Positions 40,028-50,061 of a stretch of DNA of 64,000 bases are shown here, one piece after another. A program made the translations under genes and the position numbers. Under the pieces are notes generated by a model. That model was not told the DNA's origin, did not search any database, and saw only the letters and a list, made by a program, of their open reading frames with translations. Source of the stretch: Symbiodinium natans (lineage: Eukaryota; Sar; Dinophyceae; Suessiales; Symbiodiniaceae); assembly GCA_905221605.1 (NCBI GenBank), contig CAJNDS010002699.1, forward strand, positions 219,001 to 283,000. Direction: 5' to 3'. Every line of letters starts with the position of its first letter. Within the stretch, counting starts at the first letter, position 1.

Positions 40028-40738
40028 ATCGCGGCTCGATTTGGCCAAATTTTGCCGGGCAGCCTGCGGGCAAAATTTGGCCAAATCGGGCTGCTCTTCG
40101 TATGCCATGAGAAATGCGCGGCTCGATGTGGCCAAATTTTGCCCGGAGGCTGCCCGGCAAAATTTGGCCAAATCGAGCCGCGCATTTCTCAGCGCGTACG
40201 ACGAGCAGCCCGATTTGGCCAAATTTTGCCCGCAGACTTCCCGGCAAAATTTGGCCAAACCGAGCCGCGATAGTTTAAATAAATTCGGGCCTCCAGAAAG
40301 GCGCGGCTCGATTTGGCCAGATTTTGCCGGGCAGTCTGCGGGCAAAATTTGGCCAAATCGGGCTGCTCGTCGAACGCGATGAGAAATGCGCGGCTCGATT
40401 TGGCCAAATTTTGCCGGGCAGCCTCTGGGCAAAATTTGGCAAAATCGAGCCGCGCCTTTCTGAAGGCCCGAAATTTTTAAACTATCGCGGCTCGATTTGG
40501 CCAAATTTTGCCGGGCAGCTTCCGGGCAAAATTTGGCCAAATCGGGCTGCCCTTCGTATGCGATGATGAGAAATGCGTGGCTCGATTTGGCCAAATTTTG
40601 CCCGGAGGCTGCCCGGCAAAATTTGGCCAAATCGAGCCGCGATAGTTTAAATCATTTCGGGCCTCCAGAAAGGCGCGGCTCGATTTGGCCAAATTTTGCC
40701 GGGCAGCCTCCGGGCAAAATTTGGCCAAATCGAGCTGG
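40028..40738. repeat. palindromic repeat with CGATTTGGCCAAATTTTGCC core
   Basis: Repeated blocks of the core facing its own complement across GC-rich spacers. About 250 bp of it are mirrored at 41765-42035. Open frames occur on both strands as artefacts. Confidence 0.85.
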
Positions 40739-40769
40739 GGGGGTGGGGTCTGGGGAATCCCCCCCATTT

Positions 40770-41340
40770 GGAAATAAATGAATTAATTGAATTAATTGAA
40801 TTAATTGAATTAATTCAATTAATTAACTTAATTCAATTAATTCCACCCCCCCTTTGGAAATAAATGAATTAATTGATTTAATTGAATTAATTGAATTAAT
40901 TGAATTAATTCAATTAATTCATTTATTTCCAAAGGGGGGGGAGGGGTGGGGGCTGGGGAATCCCCCCCATTTGGAAATAAATGAATTAATTGAATTAATT
41001 GAATTAATCGAAATAATTCAACTAATTCAATTAATTCAATTAATTCATCTATTTCCAAAGGGAGGTGGAATTAATTGAATTAATTGAATTAATTCAATTA
41101 ATTCAATTAATTCAATTAATTCAATTAATTCAATTAATTCAATTAATTCAATTAATTCATTTATTTCCAAAGGGGGGGGTTCAATTAATTCAATTAATTC
41201 AATTAATTCAATTAATTCAATTAATTCAATTAATTCAACTAATTCAATTAATTCCACCCCCCCCCTTTGGAAATAAATGAATTAATTGAATTAATTGATT
41301 AAATTCATTAAATTCCAGGGGGAAAGTGGAAATTAAGGAA
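40770..41340. repeat. 9-bp AT palindromes, second block
   Basis: Same GAATTAATT architecture as 39150-40015. Confidence 0.85.
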
Positions 41341-41382
41341 TTTAATGAATTAAATTCTGTCTGTGCAACCCTACAGGACCTA

Positions 41383-41485
41383 AAATAGGGTCTATTTGGA
41401 ACATGGCTCTTGTGAATAAGTATACGTTTTGGGGCCTGTTTTCCTCTTGTAAATACGATTCCCAGCTTCCAAATAGACCCTATTT
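41383..41485. mobile_element. 103-bp foldback element, copy A
   Basis: Perfect 19-bp terminal inverted repeats (AAATAGGGTCTATTTGGAA) enclose 65 bp. A second copy of the same length is at 43144-43246. Both are followed by AAGCTGCACAC and a homopolymer run (G here, C there). Confidence 0.8.
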
Positions 41486-41509
41486 AAGCTGCACACGGGG
41501 GGGGGCATT

Positions 41510-41762
41510 TGGAAATAAATGAATTAAATGAATTAATTGTATTAATTGAAATAATTCAATTCATTCAATTAGTTCAATTAATTCAACTAATTCAATTAAT
41601 TCCAAAAGGGGGGATGAATTAATTGAATTAATTCCAAATGGAGGGGGGAGGTGGGGATGGGGAATTCCAAAAGGGGGGATGAATTAATTAAATTAATTCC
41701 AAATGGAGGGGGGAGGTGGGGATGGGGGGGGCGAGGCCCCCCCTCCATTTGGAAATAAATGA
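41510..41762. repeat. AT repeats and a short GC-rich direct repeat
   Basis: GAATTAATT-type sequence, then two copies of a G-rich unit (GGAGGGGGGAGGTGGGGATGG) around 41640-41730. Confidence 0.7.
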
Positions 41763-41764
41763 AT

Positions 41765-42035
41765 AGGCGCGGCTCGATTTGGCCAAATTTTGCCGGGCAG
41801 CCTCCGGGCAAAATTTGGCCAAATCGAGCCACGCATTTCTCATCGCATACGAAGGGCAGCCCGATTTGGCCAAATTTTGCCCGGAAGCTGCCCGGCAAAA
41901 TTTGGCCAAATCGAGCCGCGATAGTTTAAAAATTTCGGGCCTTCAGAAAGGCGCGGCTCGATTTGGCCAAATTTTGCCCGGAGGCTGCCCGGCAAAATTT
42001 GGCCAAATCGAGCCGCGCATTTCTCATCGCGTTCG
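41765..42035. repeat. palindromic repeat, inverted copy of 40370-40626
   Basis: The complement of this stretch reproduces the 40370-40626 sequence, including its spacers, nearly base for base. Confidence 0.85.
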
Positions 42036-42134
42036 AAATGAATTAATTGAATTAATTGAATTAATTCAATTATTTCAATTAATTCAATTAATTCATTTAT
42101 TTCCAAATGGGGGGTGGGGGCTGGGGAATCCTCC

Positions 42135-42550
42135 TCCCCCCAATACTAAACCACGAGCCCGGGCCTCCCCCCAATACTAAATCACGAGCCCGGGCCTCCC
42201 CCCAATACTAAATTACGAGCCCGGGCCTTCCCGCAATACTAAATCACGAGCCCGGGCCTCCCCCCAATACTAAATCACGAGCCCGGGCTAAATCACGAGC
42301 CCGGCCTCCAAATTACGAGGCCGGGCCTCCCCCCAATACTAAATCACGAGCCCGGGCCTCCCCCCAATACTAAATCACGAGCCCGGGCCTCCCCGCAATA
42401 CTAATTTACGAGCCCGGGCCTCCCCCCAATACTAAATCACGAGCCCGGGCTAAATCACTCCCCCCAATACTAAATCACGAGCCCGGGCCTCCCCCCAATA
42501 CTAAATCACGAGCCCGGGCCTCCCCGCAATACTAATTTACGAGCCCGGAA
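42135..42550 (-). repeat. satellite, right arm of the large inverted repeat
   Basis: Complement of the 38768-39135 satellite, with the same order of variants near the inner end (aaCCACGAG first, then the AATTACGAG variant). Confidence 0.85.
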
Positions 42551-42559
42551 TGGTGCCCC

Positions 42560-43110
42560 CCCCCATTTGGAATTAATTGAATTAATAATAATTGAATTAA
42601 TTGAATTAATTGAATTAATTGAAATAGTTGAATTAATTCAGTTAATTGACCCCCCATTTGGAATTAATTGAATTAATTGAATTAATTCAATTAATTCCAT
42701 TAATTCAATTAATTCCATTAATTCATTTAATTCAATTAATTCCAAAAGGGGGGGGGGTGAATTAATTCAATTAATTCAATTATTTCCAAATGGTGCCCCC
42801 CCCCCCGCCCCCAGCCCCGAGCCCCCCACCCCCCCATTTGGAATTAATTGAATTAATTGAATTAATTGAATTAATTGAATTAATTGAATTAACTGAATTA
42901 ATTGAATTAATTCAATTAATTCACCCCTCATTTGGAATTAATTGAATTAATTGAATTAATTCAATTAATTCCATTAATTCAATTAATTCCATTAATTCAT
43001 TTAATTCAATTAATTCCAAAAGGGGGGGGTGAATTAATTGAATTTATTCAATTAATTCAATTAATTCAACCTCCCCAAGTGTAAATAAATGAATTAATTG
43101 AATTAATTGA
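42560..43110. repeat. 9-bp AT palindromes, third block
   Basis: GAATTAATT repeats and complements with interspersed G and C runs. Two sub-blocks repeat each other. Confidence 0.85.
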
Positions 43111-43143
43111 ATTAAATTCTGTCTTGGCAACCCTACAGAACCT

Positions 43144-43246
43144 AAATCGGGTCTATTTGGAAGTTGCCTCTTGTAAATAAGTATACGTTTTGGGGCCTGA
43201 TTTCCTCTTTAAAACACGAGTCTCAGCTTCCAAATAGACCCTATTT
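43144..43246. mobile_element. 103-bp foldback element, copy B
   Basis: Same structure as 41383-41485, with one mismatch in the left terminal repeat. Confidence 0.8.
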
Positions 43247-43255
43247 AAGCTGCAC

Positions 43256-43256
<1 letters not shown>

Positions 43257-43321
<65 letters not shown>
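43257..43321 (+). repeat. 65-base C tract
   Basis: An uninterrupted run of 65 C. Its true length in the genome is uncertain because such tracts assemble poorly. Confidence 0.85.
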
Positions 43322-43322
<1 letters not shown>

Positions 43323-43632
43323 CCACCCACACCCCCCAACCCTCCAAGGTCCCGGCCCCACCGAGCCCTCACCAGGACCCGGTCGGTACCTGGTCCGTAC
43401 CTGGTCGGTAACCGGTAACCGGTCGGTAACTGGTCGGGACCTCAATTGCCTGTTTTTTGGCCTGTTTTTGAGCTCCCGACCGGGTACCGACCCAGTACCG
43501 ACCGGGTACCGACCGGGTACCGACCGGGTCCCGACCGGGTACCGACCGGGTACCGACCGGGTACTGACGGGTGCTGAGCGGGCACCGACCGCGTGCCGAC
43601 CTGGTGTTGGGGCGCTCTGGAGCGGGGGCGGT
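43322..43632. repeat. inverted GGTACCGACC-type repeats between C and G tracts
   Basis: The left side carries repeated GGTCGGTACCTGGTC-like units and the right side repeated ACCGACCGGGT-like units, largely complementary to each other around a T-rich centre near 43450-43470. Confidence 0.75.

Positions 43633-43687
<55 letters not shown>
43633..43687 (+). repeat. 55-base G tract
   Basis: An uninterrupted run of 55 G, complementary to the C tract 311 bp upstream. More G-rich sequence follows to about 43730. Confidence 0.85.
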
Positions 43688-44014
43688 CGGGGGGGGGTGG
43701 GGGGGGTGGAGGGGCTGGAGGGGCTGGAGGGAGAGTCAGATGCGAGTAGCATCGTTAAGTCAAGCAGTTTTGTCCGCCAGACTGGCCTCCATCGAGAACA
43801 AAACAGGAAACAGTTTCGATAACAATCTTCACGAGGCTTGAGTAAGCCCAATATTTCTAGGAGCAAGTCCAAGATTTCTCAGGATTCATGACAAGGTCAA
43901 GCCCCGAAACTTGCAGGGCGGATCCTGGTTTTCAGCGATCTGAACCAAGTTTTTAATGTAATAAACCGCAGACAAATCCCAGATTTCAGATGAGTAGATC
44001 CAAGATTCTACTTA
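43688..44014. other. unique-looking sequence inside the island
   Basis: Beyond the G-rich border I see no repeat structure and no gene. Confidence 0.4.
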
Positions 44015-44113
44015 GACAGAACCCAGATTTCCGGCCACAAGACCGCAGACAGAACCCAGATTTCCGGCCACAAGACCGCAGAGAGAACCCAGATTTCCGG
44101 CCACAAGACCTGA
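44015..44113. repeat. 33-bp tandem repeat, three copies
   Basis: Units start at 44015, 44048 and 44081 and contain AACCCAGATTTCCGGCCAC. Confidence 0.9.
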
Positions 44114-44146
44114 GAAAAAACCCGCCTGACGACACCGACTTTTGGG

Positions 44147-44176
44147 GATATGTTAAGCATTATATGGATTATTCAA
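44147..44176 (-). repeat. right terminal inverted repeat of the island
   Basis: Exact complement of 33359-33388. Confidence 0.85.
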
Positions 44177-44184
44177 CTGTTGCT
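44177..44184 (+). repeat. possible right target duplication of the satellite island
   Basis: CTGTTGCT, one mismatch from CTGTTACT at 33351-33358. Confidence 0.45.
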
Positions 44185-44922
44185 GGTTGAAACGTGGCAT
44201 GGCGCACGAGCATGGGGGTTTCTTCCGCCTTCCCTTACAAAATCCATGAGCTTTGACTTACTCGTAGCTGAAGGACACTGGAGCGTCAGCGCAAGCGTTT
44301 TCTGCACAAAGTCTGTTGCCCGCATTTGCCCACAGTGTCAAAACAACAGGGTTTCAGGATCGACAGGATGCACAAAGGTAGAATCTAGATTGTAGAATCT
44401 AGAGTCATCTATATAGAGGCCATCGCCGCCACAGAATAGATTCCCATCAACCAGGATAAGTTCAGCTTTGCTTTACTGTTCTTGTTGTAGACTTGCCACC
44501 TCTGCAGCCGGCGCATAGAGCGAGCGCTCGTTTTAGTTATGTACCCGCTGCGTCGCAGGCAGAAAGAAGACGCCGAGCTCAAGTCTGCAGAGTGCACCTG
44601 CTTTGATTTTGTGACTGAATCAATTTGTCAGAAAGCAGCATAAGCCCCCAGCAGTACAACCAAAGCAGTACTGTACAAGCTTCAAAGACAAGCAGAAATC
44701 GCGGCTGAGACCTGAAAGAGAAACTGTCGCAACCTCGCTAACCATTGCTTTTCGCACAGCAGCAACTACAACTTAAGCAACCGCCGCCCCGAAAACTTTG
44801 TTGACTAGATGATGTTGGCTCCTCCCAACAAAACCGCCTGATCCCAAAATCGCCGTTTCGCATAGGTCATTGAGGGGGACAGTCGTAGTGCCTGGCGAAC
44901 AGTACAGGGGGAGACAGGGCCC

Positions 44923-45893
44923 TTGAGGTCGACAGCAACGACTCCACTCCCTCCTTCATGGCCGATATCCTTGCCACCGCCCGGATTGACACCCACCAGC
45001 GCAGTCCTTATGTGGCAAGTTACCTTCACAAAGTCGCAGCCCCTAGAAGAAAAGGGCACCTCGACATCGTTCGGGTTCCGAGGTGAGGAGCAGCTGGTTT
45101 TCTCCGAAGAATCTCCGGGTCCAACCGAGACTGAATCGAAGGGCTCTGAGCTCCATCGCACAGGCACCCTTCGTGTGACATCGATGTAGCATGTAGCAGC
45201 ATGCATGCGAGCTAAAGTGCTTCGTGTGGAAGCATTCGAAATCGAAAAGGCAGAGGAAGCTGCTTCCCCGCATCACTGAACGTACATGGCTTGGCAGGCG
45301 ACTGCAAACCATGCGCCTGGTTCTGGCATGCCAAGGGCTGTTCCAACGGCTTCATGGCCCGCATCAATGAAGTAGCATGAGGAAAGAATCTATACTATAT
45401 ATACACCATTATGCACAGCGGTGCTGATTTCCGCGCGCGGTAGACGAAAGCGTGTGGAAGGGAGGGGGGGGGGATTAGAGGGGACTCACCAGATTTTCTC
45501 GCAGGTTCAGAGTGCACCTTCTGCCACATCTGTCCAGCAGGAGCCATGGCTCAATCAGGCTTGTTTTATCTTGTTTTTCTGCTTCAGCTCCGGTTCAAAA
45601 ATGCATACGACTTACAGCTCTCAGGTGAGCTCAAAGCCCGCCGTAAGCTGAAGGTCCTCAAGCTCCGACAGGAGGGGTCTCCAGTTGCTGACAGAGTTTC
45701 AGATTCTTTGGCTGGCAGAGTAACGCCTCAAGCGGAGCGCCAGCAGGAGTCAGCACTGGAGTCTCTTCAGCAGATATCGCAGGACCTCGTTGGTCCTTGG
45801 TCCTTGCACTGTCAGACTGCGTCTGAGTCAGTGCAGGATATGCCTCCGATATCGAATCTAGCTGTAGTTGGTAGTGTCCCGGTGCTTGTGTGA
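44923..45893 (+). CDS. CCCH zinc-finger protein, dinoflagellate type, at least four exons (5' end uncertain)
   Basis: Modelled exons end or start at: open to 45163; 45298-45348; 45505-45540; 45625-45893 (stop 45891-45893). Introns of 134, 156 and 84 bp begin GC, GC and GA and end AG followed by G. Joining restores a continuous module: LHRTG, then CKPCAWFWH, GC-SNG, EC-TFCHICP, then GELKARRKLKVLKLR. This gives C-x7-C-x5-C-x3-H, a canonical CCCH finger, with an extra C-x2-C before it and a basic tail after it. CCCH fingers usually bind RNA. The 5' exon is open from 44923 but has no ATG until 45008, so the true start may lie further upstream. The region after the basic tail is Gln/Ser-rich and probably disordered. 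Function beyond likely RNA binding is unknown. Confidence 0.65.
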
Positions 45894-46431
45894 TGGGTGC
45901 CAGGATCCATCGCTTCCTGGAGCACCGAGTGCGAGCCTGAAGTTTGTTCAAACCCTCACTTGAAAAACCCACTGCTGGAGAGCTCCTTGAGTCCTTGAGG
46001 TGATGTGATGCACTTGGCGAGCTTATGGGAGATGCAAGCAGCGACTGCAAAGTTGGAAGCCCCGCAATCGCACAGAGTTTCAGGGCCCAGAGGAGGAGCC
46101 GTAGCTGACGCTACTTATGCATCGGAAGTTCAGGCTGACTTGTCGATGGACAGGTCTCCCGTGAAGGCGCGGAGCGTGAGTGGAGAATTCTGTTTGCTCA
46201 TTTGCTGTGCTATCTATGTTTGGCAGAAGAAACTCGTGTCAGGTGATGCACGCGGAGTCCTGGCCATCACTGGGTTCGCGAGAGCATGGGACAGGGGATT
46301 GCAGGTGCTGCGGTGCTACCAACTGCTGCCATGTCATCCTCGTAGTGCCGGAATTCTCGCAAACCAGCACGAGCTTGAGAACCAGATGCGAAGTGGGCTG
46401 TGCCAAGATGTGTGCTGACTGAACTTTTTGC

Positions 46432-46557
46432 AGGCCATGCGCATGGTTCTGGAAGAAGGGCTGCCTCAACGGAAGAGAATGTCTTCACTGCCACCTGTGC
46501 CCAGAGGGTGAGCTCCGACGCAAGAAGAAGGCCTGCTCGCTTGGTATGACGCCCTAA
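46432..46557 (+). CDS. CCCH zinc-finger exon, second copy without internal introns
   Basis: A single exon encodes the whole module that the neighbour splits over three: PCAWFWKKGC, LNGREC, LHCHLCPEGEL, then a Lys/Arg tail, ending at TAA 46555-46557. The finger ligands are C-x7-C-x5-C-x3-H. The acceptor is TTTTTGCAG followed by G. I cannot identify the upstream exon: the open frame at 46005-46418 ends before it and does not join cleanly. It may be a duplicate of the 44.9-45.9 kb gene that lost introns, or part of a separate gene whose 5' exons I cannot see. Confidence 0.55.
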   Translation, partial: RPCAWFWKKGCLNGRECLHCHLCPEGELRRKKKACSLGMTP

Positions 46558-48961
46558 TGACGCTTGCTGTGGCCTTCGGCGCGCGCTTTGAGCTCACCTG
46601 GAACCCTAGGAAGCGGCAAAGCTCCGCTCCGTGCCCAAAGATGTTAGGCCTGGGTATTTTCTGTTGAAATCGAGACTGCAATGCCTCGTCTACTCTCAAC
46701 TGATGTGTGAGTGTGCTTTTGCATCCAGGCAGATCACAGACACCTTGGCGCTGCAGCAACACATCATCGAACAACAGCGACTAAGCTGCTTCAGCGCGAT
46801 GAGAAGTGATACAGTAGGATGACTGCACACAGTTGCCAAGGTGTAGTGTTGTGTCCACTTTGCTTCGAGGGTGTGTCGTCTTTGGCGAGGCAACAGCGGC
46901 TGGTGGACTTGCAGCTGCAGCTTCAGCTCCAGCAGCAGCTGATGGTGGCCAGGAGCTTATCTTGCCGCCCGCCTAGCAGCACCTTGAAAATGCTCGAACG
47001 CATTGCTCCAGGCGACGGCCATGACGCCTTCGCCGCCTGGCGCAAAAACACATTATGCAGAGCCGCTCTGTGAACATTCCAAGCTCACAGGCACAGGAAG
47101 GGCGCGTTGTTTGCGGTCTTTGGGCAGTCTCCATCTTTACCTGAACAGGGTGAGAAAACACCACAAGGGGGTTCTCAAATGTGAGCAGGGCCAGGCGCCG
47201 CAGGTGAAAGCAGACTCCAGAGCTCCCACAGGTCACCATGCACTTCTTGGTGCTTGCATCGCCAGATGCAAATGCCGTCGCGAAAATGTGGCAGGGTACT
47301 TTCCTGCTTCGAGGGCTCGTGGATGGCTTTGCTCATCTTCGCCCTTCGTTCACCCAGTCTAGGAGTCGAAGAGTCTAAGAGGGGGGCTTTTTGAACCTCG
47401 TCGTGCTCCGGCCTCTCGTGCGCATGCTCGTTTCAAAGTGCAGACCTTTGTCTTCGCTTTTGGGTGCGGTCCGCAGCTGAGCTCCGGTTGTTCGAAAGTC
47501 TTGTAGGGCCGGAGGACGCCGGAGGACGTCCGAAGCTCCGGTGGCTCCAAAGCCAAAGACTTGTTGTGTACAAGCGTAGAAGCGTGCACTCTAAGCCTGC
47601 CCTTGGTCTTCGGCCATGTTTTGGGAATTGCGCCAGATCCGAGGCAGGAAAAATCGTTCTTGACGCCCTTGTTGCCCTTGTTGCCCTAGCAAGCCCCAGT
47701 TTCCTTTATCCCCCTTGAGAATTACTTCTTATTTTGGTTTATAATAAACCCCAGAGGATGTTAAACATGTTCTTTTTGTTAAGGTTCTAAGGCAAGCCCC
47801 AGTTTCTTCTGGAGCCGAGGTTCGCCACCGAGCCTTCAACTGAATAGTTGACAAAATCGGAAAGAGCCACCTTCTTGCAACTGGAGGTTTCGAGGGGAAG
47901 CCTGGGCAGGTTCGTGCCGGAAGCTCTGGCTAACTAGGTCCATCCGAAATCTCAAGAATTTGACATGGCATGGCCTAGTGGCTTCTGAATCCCACTTCCC
48001 ATCCTGCCCCTTGTGGGCAACTTGTGGGATTCCGTCAAAGAATCATGCAGAGTTGCTTTGCTGCAGCAGAGTTCAGCCAAGGATGTCCCTGGGCCTTTGC
48101 GTCCACTTCCCTGATGCCGCACCATAGAGTTGAGGGATGCGGCCTTATCCAGCGTCCAGTAGCTAGAAATCTAACATTCCGAAGTTTGGGGAAGTCAGAT
48201 GTACAGGGTGTGTTTTTGGAGGGGCTGCATCCCTTGCGCTAGCTTCGTTTCCGCCCGGCCGATGTGCAGTGCTGCGCTCTCAGCGGCATTCTCTTCACGC
48301 GGGTCAACAGAGGTGTGCGTAGGTGGCTTTCAGGCCAGGTCAGTCCTCGTTCGCGGTTGACAGCTGAGGCACTCTGGCTGGTGCCAAAGAGATTTAAACG
48401 TGGGTCAAAGCGCCACTTCATGCAGCACAAGCTGCTTCGGGAACCTCGGCGGAAGTTGGGCTTGTAGCAGGAACACTATGGAACACTGTCAGCGCGTTTG
48501 CCCTCCTGCATCTTCCCGTCGTCTCCAAACTGCGTCAACGCGCGATGAAAACACGATTTATTTCGAAAACCCAAAGCCGATGATGCCTCCTGGTGTTTTT
48601 AGCCCCAAAGCAAGAAATGAAAGAATAACAAAAACAAGGAGTGTCCTGAGCGCAAAACCAATACCTCGAGACGAAAAGCGGGGCCTGCTTTTACACAAGC
48701 TTACCCCTTCCCCCAACAAGCAACATTGAGCGTTAAGAGGAGTAAGAAGTAGGAGGTATCACTATTTACACTGAGTTCAAATACAGGGAGTTTGGGGCTG
48801 AGATCTCGCTTTATCACATTATGTGTCAAAGTCCACTGGGTTATGAGGTAATTAATGTGGCTTACGATTTGCATGTAAAGCTGACCTCCAATATGCGGGG
48901 GCAAGCTTGTAGCTCATCTAACTCATTTGAGGAGCGCCCAGAAGAGATGAAATCAGAATGA
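46558..48961. other. intergenic DNA
   Basis: No gene supported. Overlapping frames at 46819-47360 and 47360-47720 show no family motif. Confidence 0.4.
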
Positions 48962-48986
48962 CCCTGAACCCTAAACCCTAAACCCT
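48962..48986 (-). repeat. interstitial telomere-like repeat (CCCTAAA)
   Basis: About three units of CCCTAAA/CCCTGAA. Orientation is opposite to the blocks at 49817-50061. Confidence 0.8.
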
Positions 48987-49064
48987 TGGGACAACCAATG
49001 GGCTCATTAAGCTTCGGTGCTCGAGACGGAAATTTTCTTGTCGTTGTTAGCATAGCTCAGTTGA

Positions 49065-49157
49065 GATGTTCCCCCTTATACTAACAGTCCTTAATGGGGA
49101 TGCTAATACCCCCTACTATAGTCCCTTCTAAGGACTGTCAGTATAAGGGGGACATCC
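49065..49157. mobile_element. foldback (MITE-like) element, GATGT-CCCCTTATACT family, copy 1
   Basis: Terminal inverted repeats of about 27 bp (two mismatches), containing CCTTATACTAACAGTCCTT, enclose a short centre. A diverged relative is at 61462-61546. Confidence 0.65.
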
Positions 49158-49816
49158 CCATGCTCCATCTTTCCATAGTACGCCCTAGCGACAGCGCAAG
49201 AAGCTAGGCCGATTGTCAGAGTTCTTCACTGGGTAGCACTCGCCCGAATTACAACATCTGAAAGTGGCCCCGATTATGATAGCTCTTCTTGTTGGCGCAT
49301 CGGTTGTTTCAGTAGCTGTACTTTATTTTCTTCCAATGCTCCCGGCCTTTTCAACAACATGACTTGCATTTTGAAGTGGGGTGAGGCTTCCAATATTGCC
49401 GGCTTTTTAAGAAGTCGTGGCACGTATTTAAGAATTCAAAAGGAACCCTCAAATCCACTAGCCAACTCCTTTCACATGTTTACATTTTAAACTTGGGGAA
49501 GCTAGTAAGGGTGTGATCCGATCAGGTCTATATTCACTTTGAAAACGAGATCGCCTTTAAAGTCAAAAGCCGTTGTTGCATTACAACGATGAATAAAACT
49601 AGCCCTAACCAGAGTAAAGAAACTGGCCGCCATTTTTAATATGTATTGTTGTTGGCGCACCTCCTGTCCCAATAGCTGTCTGTCCTTCATCATCTCCCAA
49701 TATTCCTTGCGATTGAAATCAGATGACTTGAACATGAGTCACAAATAGTGAATGGCCCAGTGGCCCAAACATATCCTGCTCCTAGAACCCTGGAATTTCA
49801 AGGGACAGCGTATTCT
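49158..49816. other. sequence between telomere-like blocks
   Basis: Two related stretches at about 49285-49340 and 49650-49705 share TTGTTGGCGCA and a CAGTAGCTGT/CAATAGCTGT segment, so a diverged duplication is present. No gene recognised; a 77-codon minus-strand frame at 49502-49735 has no family match. Confidence 0.35.
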
Positions 49817-50061
49817 GTTTAGGGTTCAGGGTTCAGGGTCTAGGGTTTACAGTTTAGGGTTTAGGGTTATGTCAATGTCTTCCATTCTTTCCGTCTCCCT
49901 GAGGCACTGAACCAGAGAGTTGCCCGGGTCCACCACTGCGCTGGAAGCTCCGCCGCACAATGGTTTCTGGGGTTTAGGGTTTTAGGGTTTAGGGTTTAGG
50001 TATAGGGTTTCGGGTTTAGGGTTTAGAGTTTAGGGTTTCGGGTTGAGAGTTTAGGGTTTAG
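49817..50061 (+). repeat. interstitial telomere-like repeats (TTTAGGG), two blocks
   Basis: Degenerate TTTAGGG/TTCAGGG units at 49817-49868 and 49971-50061, separated by about 100 bp of unique sequence. TTTAGGG is the plant/dinoflagellate-type telomere repeat. Confidence 0.85.

Larger units (their letters stand above)
33359..44176. mobile_element. 10.8-kb satellite island bounded by terminal inverted repeats
   Basis: Perfect 30-bp inverted repeats at 33359-33388 and 44147-44176 (outer end TTGAATAATCC) enclose tandem repeats, purine tracts, nested palindromes and homopolymers. I find no gene inside. The near-matching 8-bp flanks suggest insertion as a TIR-type unit; 8-bp duplications are typical of hAT-like transposons. 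The alternative is that the two inverted repeats are remnants of two separate small elements and the island grew between them. Confidence 0.5.

Noticed and set aside
39596-41280. Open frames of Leu-Ile-Glu or Ile-Asn-Ser repeats
   Set aside because: Produced by a 9-bp AT repeat that has no stop in these frames on either strand.
40041-42180. Open frames reading AKFCRAASGQNLAKS and similar
   Set aside because: Translation of palindromic satellite; the same peptide appears from both strands.
43245-43872. Poly-Gly and poly-Pro frames
   Set aside because: Translation of G and C homopolymers.
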